64,000 bases of DNA from Candidatus Zixiibacteriota bacterium (GCA_003599535.1 QZKQ01000071.1:1-64000), one strand, 5' to 3'; counted from the stretch's first letter, positions 1 through 9,857 are shown. Program-made: numbers and translations. Notes: generated by a model not told the origin, from the sequence alone.

Positions 1-25
1 ATTATCCACCCCTCCCGGCGCCGGT

Positions 26-994
26 ATGCTTAAAGCTGTCATTTCGATTCTGGCCCTCTTCGTCCTGGTTTCCACGGCGGCGGCCCAGAACGCCCGCCTG
101 GACCAGGCCGTCGCCCTGTTCGATTCCGGCCGCTACGCCGAAGCCCGCGCCGAGCTGGAGGCCATCGTCAAGCAGCAGCCGAAGAACGCCCGGGCCTACG
201 CTTACCTGGGGCGCATCGCCTTCGCGGAGCGGGATACTGACCGCGCCGTCAAGTGGCTGAAGAAGGCCGTGGACCTGGAGGAGACCAGCTCACAGTATTA
301 CGCCTGGCTGGGCTACGCCTACGGCCAGGACGCCCAGCACGGCAATCCCCTGGGCCGGCTGGCCGCGGCGCGCAAGTGCAAGAGTAGTCTGGAAAAAGCG
401 GTGAATCTGGACCCGCAGAACCATGCAGCGCGCATGGGCCTGATGGAGTACTACCTGCAGGCTCCCAGCGTGGCCGGCGGGGACAAAGAGAAGGCGCTGG
501 CCGAGGCGGAAACCCTGCGCCGCCAGGATCCGTTGCTGGGCCACCGCGCCTTCGCCCTAATCTACGAAGTGGAAGAGCAGTACGACCTGGCCCGCCGGGA
601 ATACGACCAGGCCATCGCGGCGTACCCTGATAGCATTGATCTGCGCATCCAGTTAGGCTACTTCCAGCAGCGCCGGGAAGCCTGGGATCAGGCCTTCGCC
701 ACCTTCGAGCAGATCTGGGCGGAACATCCCGAAGAGATCAACGCCTGCTACCAGATCGGCCGCACCGGAGCACTGTCCGGGCAGAACCTGGATCGCTCCA
801 CCGAATGCCTGCGCCATTATCTGCAGCAGCAACCGGGAGAAGACGATCCGCCCCTGGAGGCCGCTCATTACCGCCTGGGCATGGTGTACCAGAAGGCCGG
901 CAAAGTGGATCAGGCCCGGGCGGAATACCAAGCCGTCCTGCGCACGGACCCCAAGCACGAAGGAGCAAAGGAAGCGCTGAAGAGTTTAAAGTAA
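26..994 (+). CDS. TPR-repeat secreted/periplasmic protein
   Basis: 322-aa ORF with N-terminal signal-like segment and repeated TPR signatures (ARAYAYLGRIAFAERD, AHYRLGMVYQKAGKVDQARAEYQAVLRTDP). Confidence 0.85.
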   Translation: MLKAVISILALFVLVSTAAAQNARLDQAVALFDSGRYAEARAELEAIVKQQPKNARAYAYLGRIAFAERDTDRAVKWLKKAVDLEETSSQYYAWLGYAYGQDAQHGNPLGRLAAARKCKSSLEKAVNLDPQNHAARMGLMEYYLQAPSVAGGDKEKALAEAETLRRQDPLLGHRAFALIYEVEEQYDLARREYDQAIAAYPDSIDLRIQLGYFQQRREAWDQAFATFEQIWAEHPEEINACYQIGRTGALSGQNLDRSTECLRHYLQQQPGEDDPPLEAAHYRLGMVYQKAGKVDQARAEYQAVLRTDPKHEGAKEALKSLK

Positions 995-1343
995 CCATGG
1001 CCTTATCCGTACGGGCGCCAAGATAGCGGTTCGCCATAGCGACAGGACAATTGGGTTCATTCAGGGTTTCAGCCGGCTCTGCCCGGAACCGTCACCCCGT
1101 GGTCCATTCGGGATAGTCACTGGGCTATTCGTCAGTTGTCGGACCCATCTTCTGAAAGTAGATGTATTGGGGAGCATCCCGCTTCAGCGGGATAGCTCGA
1201 CCGTAGCCCGGGAATTCATTCCCGGGCGCGATGGGGAGCAGCGAACCTCGCCTGCCATCACGGCGCCCCCTGAAGGACCCCATTCATATCACGAAGACAA
1301 TCTCAGCACCGGGAACAAGCTGCGTTTTTAACCTGGAACAGTC

Positions 1344-2210
1344 ATGAACCTCACCCCTCGTCAGCCCAGCAAGAACGTCCTGTACTTCGCCAAGTATCAC
1401 GGCGCCGGCAACGACTTCATCATGGTTGACGGCATCAAGTACCCGGACACGCCCAGTTGGTGGCATCGGGAGACCATCTACAAGCTATGCAGCCGCCGCT
1501 TCGGCGTGGGCGCGGACGGTCTGATCGTCCTGCTGCCTTCCGAGGAATGCGACTACCGCATGAAATACTTCAACTCCGACGGTGTGGAAGCCCAGATGTG
1601 CGGCAACGGCCTGCGCTGCCTGGCGCTGTTCATCCGCGACCAGGGGCACCGGGTCTCCTCGCCCATGAGCATCCAGACTCTGGCCGGTGGCGTGACCGTG
1701 GACATTCTGGCCGGTGAGCGGGTGCGGGTGGGCATGCCGGGCGTCTCCTTCGAGCGCAAGGACCTGCCCATGCGCGGCAAGGGGGAGTGCATCAACGAGG
1801 AGCTGAAGATTGACACCCAGGCCTACCGTATTACGGCGCTGTCGGTGGGCAATCCTCACGTGGTTCTGTTCGGCGATTACACCGACGAGCAGGTGTCCGA
1901 CCTGGGGCCCAAGATCGAGACCCACGAGCTGTTCCCCCAGCGCACCAACGTGCACTTCGTCAAGATCGCCGGGATTGACCGCCTGGAGCAGAAGATCTGG
2001 GAACGGGGCTGCGGTCGGACCCTGGCCTGCGGGTCGGGGGCCGTAGCCGCCGCCGCCGCGGCCATCGTCCGGGGGCTGATGCCGGCCGGAGTGCCGCTCC
2101 GGGTGCAGCAGCCGGGCGGAGAGTTGACCGTGGCCGTGGCCGACCAGTTCCGGGAATCCTCCCTGGAAGGCGAGGCGGTGTACGTTTACCATGGGGTGGT
2201 GGAGTTCTGA
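1344..2210 (+). CDS. dapF: Diaminopimelate epimerase
   Basis: YHGAGNDFIMVDG, MCGNGLRCLA and ERGCGRTLACGSGAVA catalytic motifs of DapF. Confidence 0.95.
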   Translation: MNLTPRQPSKNVLYFAKYHGAGNDFIMVDGIKYPDTPSWWHRETIYKLCSRRFGVGADGLIVLLPSEECDYRMKYFNSDGVEAQMCGNGLRCLALFIRDQGHRVSSPMSIQTLAGGVTVDILAGERVRVGMPGVSFERKDLPMRGKGECINEELKIDTQAYRITALSVGNPHVVLFGDYTDEQVSDLGPKIETHELFPQRTNVHFVKIAGIDRLEQKIWERGCGRTLACGSGAVAAAAAAIVRGLMPAGVPLRVQQPGGELTVAVADQFRESSLEGEAVYVYHGVVEF

Positions 2211-2235
2211 CCGGCCGGCGTTGTCCCGTCCTCTC

Positions 2236-2263
2236 AAGGCGCACTGCGGTGCGCCTTTTTTTT
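2236..2263 (+). terminator. Rho-independent terminator after dapF
   Basis: AAGGCGCAC-tgcg-GTGCGCCTT followed by T8. Confidence 0.85.
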
Positions 2264-2345
2264 AGCCGGTCATGTTCCCCTAAAACCGGTGGAAGGGTTA
2301 CGCCGGTCTTATCATGGGTGAAAAATCGAATCTGGAAAATTTCCC

Positions 2346-2374
2346 TTGACATTGTCTTGATTTTGATGTATATT
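2346..2374 (+). promoter_or_regulatory. Sigma70-type promoter
   Basis: TTGACA-N17-TATATT upstream of CDS 2461. Confidence 0.7.
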
Positions 2375-2460
2375 TTATGTTAATGCGTCCCGAAGCGTCC
2401 AGTTCCGCGACCGGCGGTCTCGTCCGCCGGGGTGCGGCCTACTTTTGCATCGGAGGAGAC

Positions 2461-4455
2461 ATGAGCTGTTCACATTTCAACAGGGGGGTGGTTGCGCTGC
2501 TGCTTTTGGCCGGGATGAGCGCCGCCGTTCAGGCCCAACTGGTAACCCCGGAATGGATCGTGGAATACGGCACCCCGGGAGTTGGCCTGCAGGGACAATT
2601 CATCGCCCTTTCCCCGGAGGGGGGCATCTGCGTGGCCGGCAGATCCGGGGGATACCCTTCCTGCGATTATCTGACCACCAAGTTCAGCCCCGACAGCGTT
2701 TTGCTCTGGTCGGCGACCTACAACGGCCCGGCCAACGGGGTGGACCAAATCTGCGCGCTGGCGGTGGACACCCAGGGTAACGTCTACGTCACGGGGATCA
2801 GTGGAACCAGCGCCGACCGGGATTTCGCCACCATCAAGTACGACTCCGCCGGGGTACAGCAGTGGCTTAACCGGTATGACAGTGGTCAGAATGACCACTG
2901 CGCGGGTCTGGCGGTGGATGAGGCCGGCAACGTCTACGTCGCGGGACAAAGTCAAGTCAACCCGTTGCACAACTGTCTAACTCTGGTAAAGTATGACAGC
3001 ACCGGGAACCAGGTATGGGTGGTCAACTACACGGTGCCGGGCGGCTATGAGAATCATCAGGCTTCGGGAATTGATCTGGACAGCCAGGGGAATATCCTGC
3101 TCGCCGCGGACAATTATGGTTCCGAGAACAGAAATTCCGTTCTGCTGAAGTATTCCCCCGCCGGCCAGTTGCTGTGGCAGACGATTTACCCCCAAACGGC
3201 CTTGGATTGGTCCACCAAAGTGGTTGTCGGGGAAAACGACGCGGTGTACCTGGCCGGGACCAAGTGGCTAAGTTCGAGCCATCTGGCGCCGTATGTCGCG
3301 AAATATTCCCCGGCCGGCCAGCAGCTCTGGAATTCCGTCTACTCCGCGCCCCCCGTAACCATCAACACCTGCCTGAAACCCGTGCTGGACGCCGACGGCA
3401 ATGTGATCCTGGGCTGCAACCTGGGGTACGATTACGGCGCTCTGAAATATAACAGCGCCGGAGAGTTGCAATGGGCCGCCACCTGGGGCAACCCTTCCCT
3501 TAGCTCTGATGCCGCTATGGATGTCGCCGTAGATGATGAAGGCAACGTCTACGTGACCGGCAGCAGTTGCTTGGTCAGCAGCTACTGGGATTGCAATACC
3601 GTGAAATTCGACGCCCAGGGGCAGTTCCAGTGGCTCCACACTTACGGTGACAATCCCGGGAACTCCGAGGAAGGAGGATATGCCGTCGCCGCCGATGGCG
3701 AGGGTCACGTCTACGTCGCCGGCCTGTGCGATGTCATGCTGGATTACCAGGTGCTGCTGATCAAACTGGACCAGGCGGACCTGGATTTGACCTTCACCCT
3801 CGTCCCGATGGTCCTGCCCATTCAGATGCCCGCCACCGGCGGCGTGTTCGACTTCCTGGCCTTCGCCACCAACAACGATTCCGTGCCCCAGGCGGTGAAC
3901 CTGTGGACGAAGCAGATCCTGCCCAACGGAGCGATGCAGAGCCCGGTGCTGGGGCCCGTATCCCTCACCCTGCCGCCGGGAACCCTGGGCTGGTTCCGCC
4001 ACCAGAACGTGCCCGGCACGGCGCCGGCGGGAAGCTACACCTACATCGGCTGCCTGGGGGTCTATCCCAACGGCGCCTGGGCCGCGGACAGCCTGGTCTA
4101 CGCCAAGCAGACGCGCGGCGTGGGCGAATGGGTGGACGACTGGGCCAACTGGGGCGATCCCTTCCCCGGGCAGGCACAGCCTGCTCTTCTCCCTTCGGGT
4201 CTGACCTTGGAGGCGTTCCCCAATCCCTTCAATCCGGAAACGGCTGTCGGCTACCGGTTATCGGCTCCCGGCCTGGTCAGCCTCCGGGTTTACGATACCG
4301 CCGGACGTGTGGTGGCGACGCTGGTGGACGGCTGGAGGGAAGCGGGCGCGCACGAGGCGACCTTCGACGCTTCCGGGTTTCCCAGCGGGATCTACTTCGC
4401 CCGGCTGGAGGCGGGAAGCTTCACCCAGACACAGAAGCTCATTCTGCTGAAGTAG
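2461..4455 (+). CDS. Secreted SBBP-type beta-propeller repeat protein with C-terminal sorting domain
   Basis: Repeats such as DxxGNVYVTG.SGTSADRDFATIKYDSAGVQQW; signal peptide after RBS GGAGGAG; C-terminus NPFNPETAVGYRLSAPG..KLILLK. ORF track start 2377; 2461 is the better start. Confidence 0.85.
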   Translation: MSCSHFNRGVVALLLLAGMSAAVQAQLVTPEWIVEYGTPGVGLQGQFIALSPEGGICVAGRSGGYPSCDYLTTKFSPDSVLLWSATYNGPANGVDQICALAVDTQGNVYVTGISGTSADRDFATIKYDSAGVQQWLNRYDSGQNDHCAGLAVDEAGNVYVAGQSQVNPLHNCLTLVKYDSTGNQVWVVNYTVPGGYENHQASGIDLDSQGNILLAADNYGSENRNSVLLKYSPAGQLLWQTIYPQTALDWSTKVVVGENDAVYLAGTKWLSSSHLAPYVAKYSPAGQQLWNSVYSAPPVTINTCLKPVLDADGNVILGCNLGYDYGALKYNSAGELQWAATWGNPSLSSDAAMDVAVDDEGNVYVTGSSCLVSSYWDCNTVKFDAQGQFQWLHTYGDNPGNSEEGGYAVAADGEGHVYVAGLCDVMLDYQVLLIKLDQADLDLTFTLVPMVLPIQMPATGGVFDFLAFATNNDSVPQAVNLWTKQILPNGAMQSPVLGPVSLTLPPGTLGWFRHQNVPGTAPAGSYTYIGCLGVYPNGAWAADSLVYAKQTRGVGEWVDDWANWGDPFPGQAQPALLPSGLTLEAFPNPFNPETAVGYRLSAPGLVSLRVYDTAGRVVATLVDGWREAGAHEATFDASGFPSGIYFARLEAGSFTQTQKLILLK

Positions 4456-4690
4456 GGGGTATGGGGTATAGGGTATGGAACGGGCGATCCCTGCCGGGGT
4501 CGCCCCTTTTGTTATGGAAGAGGGAAAAAGTGAAAAGTGAAAAGTAAAAAGTAAAAAGGAAAATGGAAAGATGGAAAGATAGAAAGATAGAGGGTGGGAC
4601 AGACATGCTTGTCTGTCGGTAGGGGAGGGGTGTAGGGGCGATGCATCTGCCCTCGGGAGGCCTCTGTCCCTCCCCAAACCCCGATTCTCC

Positions 4691-4803
4691 CCCGAAGGCA
4701 GCACCATCCAACCCGTCGAGCAGATGCTTCGCCCTCCTCTGGCAGCGGCACACCCCCTCCCGAAGGCAGCACCATCCAACCCGTCGAGCAGATGCTTCGC
4801 CCT
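4691..4803. repeat. Two-copy 45-bp direct repeat (68-bp period)
   Basis: CCCGAAGGCAGCACCATCCAACCCGTCGAGCAGATGCTTCGCCCT at 4691-4735 and 4759-4803. Confidence 0.9.
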
Positions 4804-4967
4804 TTCGACGGTAGCGGCCTCGCCCCTGCACCTGCCGCACCCGGAGTTCCGCAACGGGGGGCGGCCCTGTCTGTTGGCTGTCTGCTGTAAGCTGACAGCT
4901 CTTTCCCGCCTCTTGGCTTTCTATCGCCCCGGACGGCCTCACTTCGCATTTAAACGCTTGAATTCGC

Positions 4968-4996
4968 TTGACAAAAGGGGCTCAGTGATATATATT
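4968..4996 (+). promoter_or_regulatory. Sigma70-type promoter
   Basis: TTGACA-N17-TATATT upstream of CDS 5055. Confidence 0.7.
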
Positions 4997-5054
4997 AAGA
5001 GCACAACACCAGACGGGCGCCCCCGCGGGCGCGATTTCACGCAAAGGAGGCATC

Positions 5055-5519
5055 ATGAACATTCGACCGGCTCAGGAGTCGGATCGGGCGACGCTGACCG
5101 CCCTGCACATCGCCGACGATATCGAAAAGTACAAGGACGCTCCCCAGGTCATGCCGGCGCTGCGGCTGTCGGAGCTGTCCAGCCAGGGCCGGGACGTCAT
5201 CCTGGTGGCCGAGGAGGAGGGCGAGGTGGTAGGTTACTTCTGGGCCGTGGCGTTGCGGGTGTTCGACTACCGCCTGGGCCTGCTCTTTTACCTGTACGTG
5301 GAACGCAGTCACCGGCGCCGCGGCATCGGCCGCAAGCTGCTGCAGCAGGGCATCCAGGAACTGCACGCGTTGGGCGTGCGGCGTTTCTGGGCCACACCCG
5401 AAGCCCGTAACAGCATCACCCGGTCTCTCCTGGAAGCGGTCGGCTTCGAGCCCGGCCCGGAAAGGGTTTTCTACGTGAAGGTCGAGCCCGGCGCCCAGCA
5501 CGAGTGGGATCGAGGTTAG
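5055..5519 (+). CDS. GNAT family N-acetyltransferase
   Basis: MNIRPAQESDRATLTAL start; YVERSHRRRGIGRKLLQQGIQEL acetyl-CoA binding motif; RBS AAAGGAGG. Confidence 0.9.
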   Translation: MNIRPAQESDRATLTALHIADDIEKYKDAPQVMPALRLSELSSQGRDVILVAEEEGEVVGYFWAVALRVFDYRLGLLFYLYVERSHRRRGIGRKLLQQGIQELHALGVRRFWATPEARNSITRSLLEAVGFEPGPERVFYVKVEPGAQHEWDRG

Positions 5520-5560
5520 GCGGGCGCCCCCATGCTGCTTCCGGTTCGTCCGGAGCGAAA

Positions 5561-5586
5561 AATGGCCGCACCGGAGTGCGGCCATT
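5561..5586. terminator. Hairpin terminator between convergent genes
   Basis: Perfect 11-bp arms AATGGCCGCAC-cgga-GTGCGGCCATT. Confidence 0.7.
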
Positions 5587-5616
5587 GCCGTTTCCAAAGC
5601 CAAACTGAAGAAAGCG

Positions 5617-5994
5617 TCAACCGGGCAGGTTCACGTCCGGCAGCAGCTTGGCGATCAGTTCTTTCATCTGCCAGAACATGTAAGGCTTCTCCAGGAAGGC
5701 ATCCGCCCGCTCTCGCTGCATCTGCATCTCCACGTCCGACAGTTGCACACCGCTGATCAGCACCACCGGAGCGGGATGCTCGTCTGACTTGATTTTTTCC
5801 AGGAGCTCCACTCCGGTCATGCCCGGCATGAAAATGTCGGCGATGACCAGGCAGGGCCGCTGACGCTGGTAGATTTCCCAGCCCGTGTGCCCATCTGTGG
5901 CGTGGAAAATGGTGAACCCCAGCGTCTCCAGGTAATCCTGCAGGATGGTGCGGATGGTCGGATCGTCGTCCACAACCAGGACCATGCGATTCAT
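5617..5994 (-). CDS. Response regulator receiver-domain protein (stand-alone)
   Basis: LVVDDDPTIRTILQDYLETLG, VIADIFMPGMTGVELLEKIK, VLISG, EKPY. Confidence 0.9.
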   Translation of the reverse strand: MNRMVLVVDDDPTIRTILQDYLETLGFTIFHATDGHTGWEIYQRQRPCLVIADIFMPGMTGVELLEKIKSDEHPAPVVLISGVQLSDVEMQMQRERADAFLEKPYMFWQMKELIAKLLPDVNLPG

Positions 5995-6135
5995 GGACCT
6001 CTCCCAAGCAACGTGCGTGATCCGCCGGACAGGTCAGGTGGTCCGGCGAGGGAAGATAAAAATGTCGGAGGGAGAACAATCAGCGACGAGAAGCAGTCCG
6101 AGCCAAGAGACTGTGTGCGCCAACAGCCGAGGGAA

Positions 6136-6210
6136 TGGTGACCCCCAGGGGATTCGAACCCCTGTTACAAGATCGAAAATCTTGAGTCCTAACCACTAGA
6201 CGAGGGGGCC
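6136..6210 (-). tRNA. tRNA-Glu (anticodon TTC), CCA encoded
   Basis: Reverse complement folds as a cloverleaf: GGCCCCC acceptor, anticodon stem-loop CAAGA-TTTTCGA-TCTTG, T-arm GGTTCGAATCC, 3' CCA. Confidence 0.95.
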
Positions 6211-6507
6211 GTGGCGGAAGGCATTTCAGCCAATTAATATACACAACTCCGATTATAAATCCAAGCAATTTTTGGACATTCGCGTTTCCCCATGAGGGCC
6301 GCTGCACGTCCTCGCCGCCGGTTCTCCCGTCCCTACGCTTAAACCCATCTTCTCGCCCCGGGTGTTCCCGCCGGCCAACAGCGCCGCGCGGGAATTCGTA
6401 CCTTTTACGACCCTTTTTCCCGGCCTGCATAAGGCTGATATTTTTTTTCGCCTGCGCCACGACTGTATTCGCCTTTCACGTACACCATTGCAGAAGGGTC
6501 ATTACGC

Positions 6508-6975
6508 ATGAAATCCGACCTCGTCAAAGCGTTTATCGCCGCTCTGGAATCGGACGATCCGCACCGTGCAGGCGAGTACTTGTCTGACGATTTCACCTTT
6601 CAGGGGCCCATTCCCGGCCCCTTGAATAAAGCGGAGTTTCTGGACTATTTCAGCGCTTTGAAGAAGGGCTTGCCGGACTTCGCCTTCAACCTGGACACCA
6701 TCCGGGAAGAGGAAGGCATCCTCTTCGGCGTGCTCCACCGCACCGGGACCCACACCGGGGAACTGGCGCTGCCCGGCATCGTGCCCATCCTGCCCACCGG
6801 AATGTCGGTGGCCCTGCCCAACGAGCCCATCCATTTCCACTTTTGCGGCAACCAGATCTGCGAGCTGGAAATTGACCACGCCTCCGGGGGAGGCCTGGAG
6901 GGCATCCTGGAGCAGTTGGGGGCCGAAATGCCGCAAAACTGGAACTGGCACCAGGAACCCGTACCGTCGATATGA
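6508..6975 (+). CDS. SnoaL/NTF2-like ester-cyclase family protein, paralog 1 of 6
   Basis: LESDDPHRAGEYLSDDF..GTHTGELALPGI..GGGLEGILEQLG signatures shared with the five downstream genes. Confidence 0.75.
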   Translation: MKSDLVKAFIAALESDDPHRAGEYLSDDFTFQGPIPGPLNKAEFLDYFSALKKGLPDFAFNLDTIREEEGILFGVLHRTGTHTGELALPGIVPILPTGMSVALPNEPIHFHFCGNQICELEIDHASGGGLEGILEQLGAEMPQNWNWHQEPVPSI

Positions 6976-7021
6976 CCGGGGATACCGTGACCGTCGCGTA
7001 GCCGGATGGTACCTCGACTGG

Positions 7022-7054
7022 AAAAAACCGTGCCTGAAAAGCGCACGGTTTTTT
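7022..7054 (+). terminator. Rho-independent terminator after paralog 1
   Basis: AAAAAACCGTGC...GCACGGTTTTTT. Confidence 0.8.
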
Positions 7055-7179
7055 CCTTCCCGTGCCATCGAATTAAACTGGAAATAGCCAAATTCGGGCT
7101 AACTCCCTGCCGTATCCTTTAATGAATCACGCAAACGACCGGCCATGCTTGGTCGCTGTTTTATCCTTGACCCGAAGCC

Positions 7180-7713
7180 ATGATCGAACCACAAGAGATG
7201 ACGGATACGCAGGACCGGCTGTCCACCCGGGTGGACTTCATCCTCGCGCTTATGCCCGAGATGGAATCCGGCCATCCCGACCGAGCCGTCCGGTACCTCT
7301 CGGACGATTTCATATACACCGACACGTTCCCCGAACCCCTGAACCGGGATCAGTACCTGGAATTCCAGCGTCTCCTGAAGCAGGCCTTCCCCGATTGGTC
7401 GCATCACCTGCGGGATTTCGAAGCGGAGGGCGAAGATATCGTTCACGCGATCCTGGAGCGCGGCGGCACGCACACAGGCGAGCTGGTGTTGCCCGGATTG
7501 CAGCCCATACCTCCCACCGGCGTCACCGTACAGTTACCGCCCGAGCCGGTCATCTTCTCCTTCTTCGAAGACATCATTGACAAAATCCAGGTAGAAGAAA
7601 TCCCGGGCGGCGGTCTGGAAGGCCTCCTGAGCCACCTGGGGGTCGAAATGCCCTGGACCTACAGCGGCCTGTGGACCCGGCGCCTGATCAAACCGCCCGC
7701 CGCCATTCTCTGA
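7180..7713 (+). CDS. SnoaL/NTF2-like protein, paralog 2 of 6
   Basis: HPDRAVRYLSDDF, KQAFPDWSHHL, GTHTGELVLPGLQPIPPTG, PGGGLEGLLSHLG. Confidence 0.75.
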   Translation: MIEPQEMTDTQDRLSTRVDFILALMPEMESGHPDRAVRYLSDDFIYTDTFPEPLNRDQYLEFQRLLKQAFPDWSHHLRDFEAEGEDIVHAILERGGTHTGELVLPGLQPIPPTGVTVQLPPEPVIFSFFEDIIDKIQVEEIPGGGLEGLLSHLGVEMPWTYSGLWTRRLIKPPAAIL

Positions 7714-7779
7714 TTCCTCCTGCATCGCCATGCACCTTCCCGGGACCTCCCGCCGGGATATCCCTGCCTTTCGCGCCGG

Positions 7780-7920
7780 ATGTTATCAATTATAACATAA
7801 TTGTTGCATTTGTAACAATTAGGCGCTTTTCGATCCAACGGGGCAGCAGTCGCCTCGTACCCCTTACGTACCCTTGATTTACCCGCCGTACGACCCGCTA
7901 AGTTACTGTTATTTATAACA
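7780..7920. promoter_or_regulatory. Cluster of three AT-rich inverted repeats upstream of paralog 3
   Basis: ATGTTAT-N5-ATAACAT (7780-7798), AATTGTT-N8-AACAATT (7799-7820), TGTTAT-TT-ATAACA (7907-7920), all with perfect arms. Confidence 0.6.
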
Positions 7921-7968
7921 TTATTTAAAGCACCAACCCTCTCGTGGGGCTATTCAGCAGAGGAACCC

Positions 7969-8487
7969 ATGGAAAAATTGAACCTCCTCAAGGCAGTCGC
8001 GGCGGAACTGGAAATGGAAAATCCCAGGGGCTTGGCCCGTTACCTGTCGGATGATTTCGTCTACAGCGGCGCGATTCCGGAACCCTTGAGCAAGCACCAG
8101 TATATTGAGTTCATGGCGGCCATCAAGCAGGCGTTGCCGGACTGGTCTTACGCCATCGAGGCGATCAAGGATCTCGGCCACAATGTCATCCGGCTGTTGG
8201 TGCAGCCCCAGGGGACGCACATGGGAGATCTGATCCTGCCGGGGATGGAGCCGATTTCTGCCACGGGCGCCCGGCTGGTCCTGCCCCACGAGATCGTGGA
8301 TTACACCTTCAAAGACCATAAAATCCTGGAAATTGTCTCCTGGACGAGCTCGGGAGGAGGGTTCAGCGGTCTGCTGACGCAGCTGGGCGCCGACCTCACC
8401 CGCATTTTCTGGTCCATGTTGGGCCTGCCGCAAACGGAGCGGGAGACGCGGGAAAGAGCGCCGGCGCGCGAGGCGGTTCTGGCCTGA
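7969..8487 (+). CDS. SnoaL/NTF2-like protein, paralog 3 of 6
   Basis: LARYLSDDFVYSG, KQALPDWSYAI, GTHMGDLILPGMEPI, SGGGFSGLLTQLG. Confidence 0.75.
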   Translation: MEKLNLLKAVAAELEMENPRGLARYLSDDFVYSGAIPEPLSKHQYIEFMAAIKQALPDWSYAIEAIKDLGHNVIRLLVQPQGTHMGDLILPGMEPISATGARLVLPHEIVDYTFKDHKILEIVSWTSSGGGFSGLLTQLGADLTRIFWSMLGLPQTERETRERAPAREAVLA

Positions 8488-8731
8488 TTCCAGCCGATTC
8501 CGGCCGGGAAAAAAGTGACAACAACGGGCCCGCCCCGGGGGTAGTCTGCGGATATCCCCGGAGCGGGTTTGTTGTTTTCCGGCGAATTTTTCGGCGTTTG
8601 CGCACCAAACTGGGGTTTCAGGCTGTGCGTATCTCATCACAGGCGGGAAATGGCAGCGCCATTCCCCGATCCCCCTGCGTTTCACGCATCACCCGCGCCT
8701 GCATCCCACTGCGACCCTTGAAAGTGACGCC

Positions 8732-9196
8732 ATGAAGAATTCCCAAATTGTCAAGACCGTCATGGACCATCTCGAATCGGACGATCCGGAGCGAGCGCGC
8801 AAGTTCCTCGCCCCCGACTTCCACTTCGAAGGGTCCGTGACCCGACCCCTGAACCTCGACCAGATGCTGGAGATCGTCACCGCCATCATGAAGGCCTTTC
8901 CCGACTGGAGCATGCAGTTTTCCCTGCTCCACGAGGACGGCGAAGTGGTGCGGGGGATGGTCGAACCGCAGGGCACACACACGGGAGATGATTTACGCTT
9001 GCCGGGCATCGCGCCGATCCCGGCCACCGGCATCTCGGTCATTCTGGCCCGGACGCCGATCCAATTCCTGGTCCGTGAAGGGAAAATTACGCAGATCCGC
9101 CTGGAGGCGGGGTCCAGCGCCGGCATTCCCGCAATTCTGGAACAACTGGGGCTGGAACCGGAGGCCATTTTACCGCAACTGCTGGAAGAAGAATGA
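8732..9196 (+). CDS. SnoaL/NTF2-like protein, paralog 4 of 6
   Basis: LESDDPERARKFLAPDFHFEG, KAFPDWSMQF, GTHTGDDLRLPGIAPIPATG, AILEQLG. Confidence 0.75.
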   Translation: MKNSQIVKTVMDHLESDDPERARKFLAPDFHFEGSVTRPLNLDQMLEIVTAIMKAFPDWSMQFSLLHEDGEVVRGMVEPQGTHTGDDLRLPGIAPIPATGISVILARTPIQFLVREGKITQIRLEAGSSAGIPAILEQLGLEPEAILPQLLEEE

Positions 9197-9374
9197 CCGG
9201 CTCTTAGAGTTGCGGGCCGGGATCCTCTGGCTGCCTGATCCCGTCCCCGCTTGCGCCGATCCCCCTGTCCCGCCGGAGGCGATCCTCCGGCGCCTCCAGA
9301 CCCTCAGCGTACGGTGCGCCACGACCTATCCTGATCGAGTATCGCGATCACTATCGTAACGACGGGAGGCACCC

Positions 9375-9857
9375 ATGGAACGGGTGGACATCATCAAGGC
9401 GTTGGTCGCGGACCTGGAATCGGATGATCCGCGCCAGGCGGCAGCCTATCTTACCGAGGACTTTCGACTGATCGGAGAAAGCCCCCAACCGCTAGACAAG
9501 GACGCGTTCCTGGAACTGGCTAAAGCCCTGAAACGCGGTTTCCCCGATTGGTCTTATGGTCTGGGCGAGTACATGAGCCAGCACGGCCGGGTGATCCGGA
9601 CGGTGATGAGTAACTCCGGCACCCACGTGCAGGAGTTCTCGCTGCCGGGCCTGCGGCCGGTACCGCCGACGGGATTTTCCATCGCCCAGCCTCCGGAAGC
9701 CATGGAATTCGAATTCCGGGGATCGCGCATCTGCGTCATCCGGGTGGAAGCGGCCTCCGGCGGCGGACTCATGGGCCTGCTGGAGTGGCTGGGAGTCGAA
9801 CTCCCCGTCTGTACCCATGGATTGTTCAAAAAAAAGCCGGAAGTGGAATACGCATGA
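9375..9857 (+). CDS. SnoaL/NTF2-like protein, paralog 5 of 6
   Basis: LESDDPRQAAAYLTEDF, KRGFPDWSYGL, LPGLRPVPPTG, SGGGLMGLLEWLG. Confidence 0.75.
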   Translation: MERVDIIKALVADLESDDPRQAAAYLTEDFRLIGESPQPLDKDAFLELAKALKRGFPDWSYGLGEYMSQHGRVIRTVMSNSGTHVQEFSLPGLRPVPPTGFSIAQPPEAMEFEFRGSRICVIRVEAASGGGLMGLLEWLGVELPVCTHGLFKKKPEVEYA

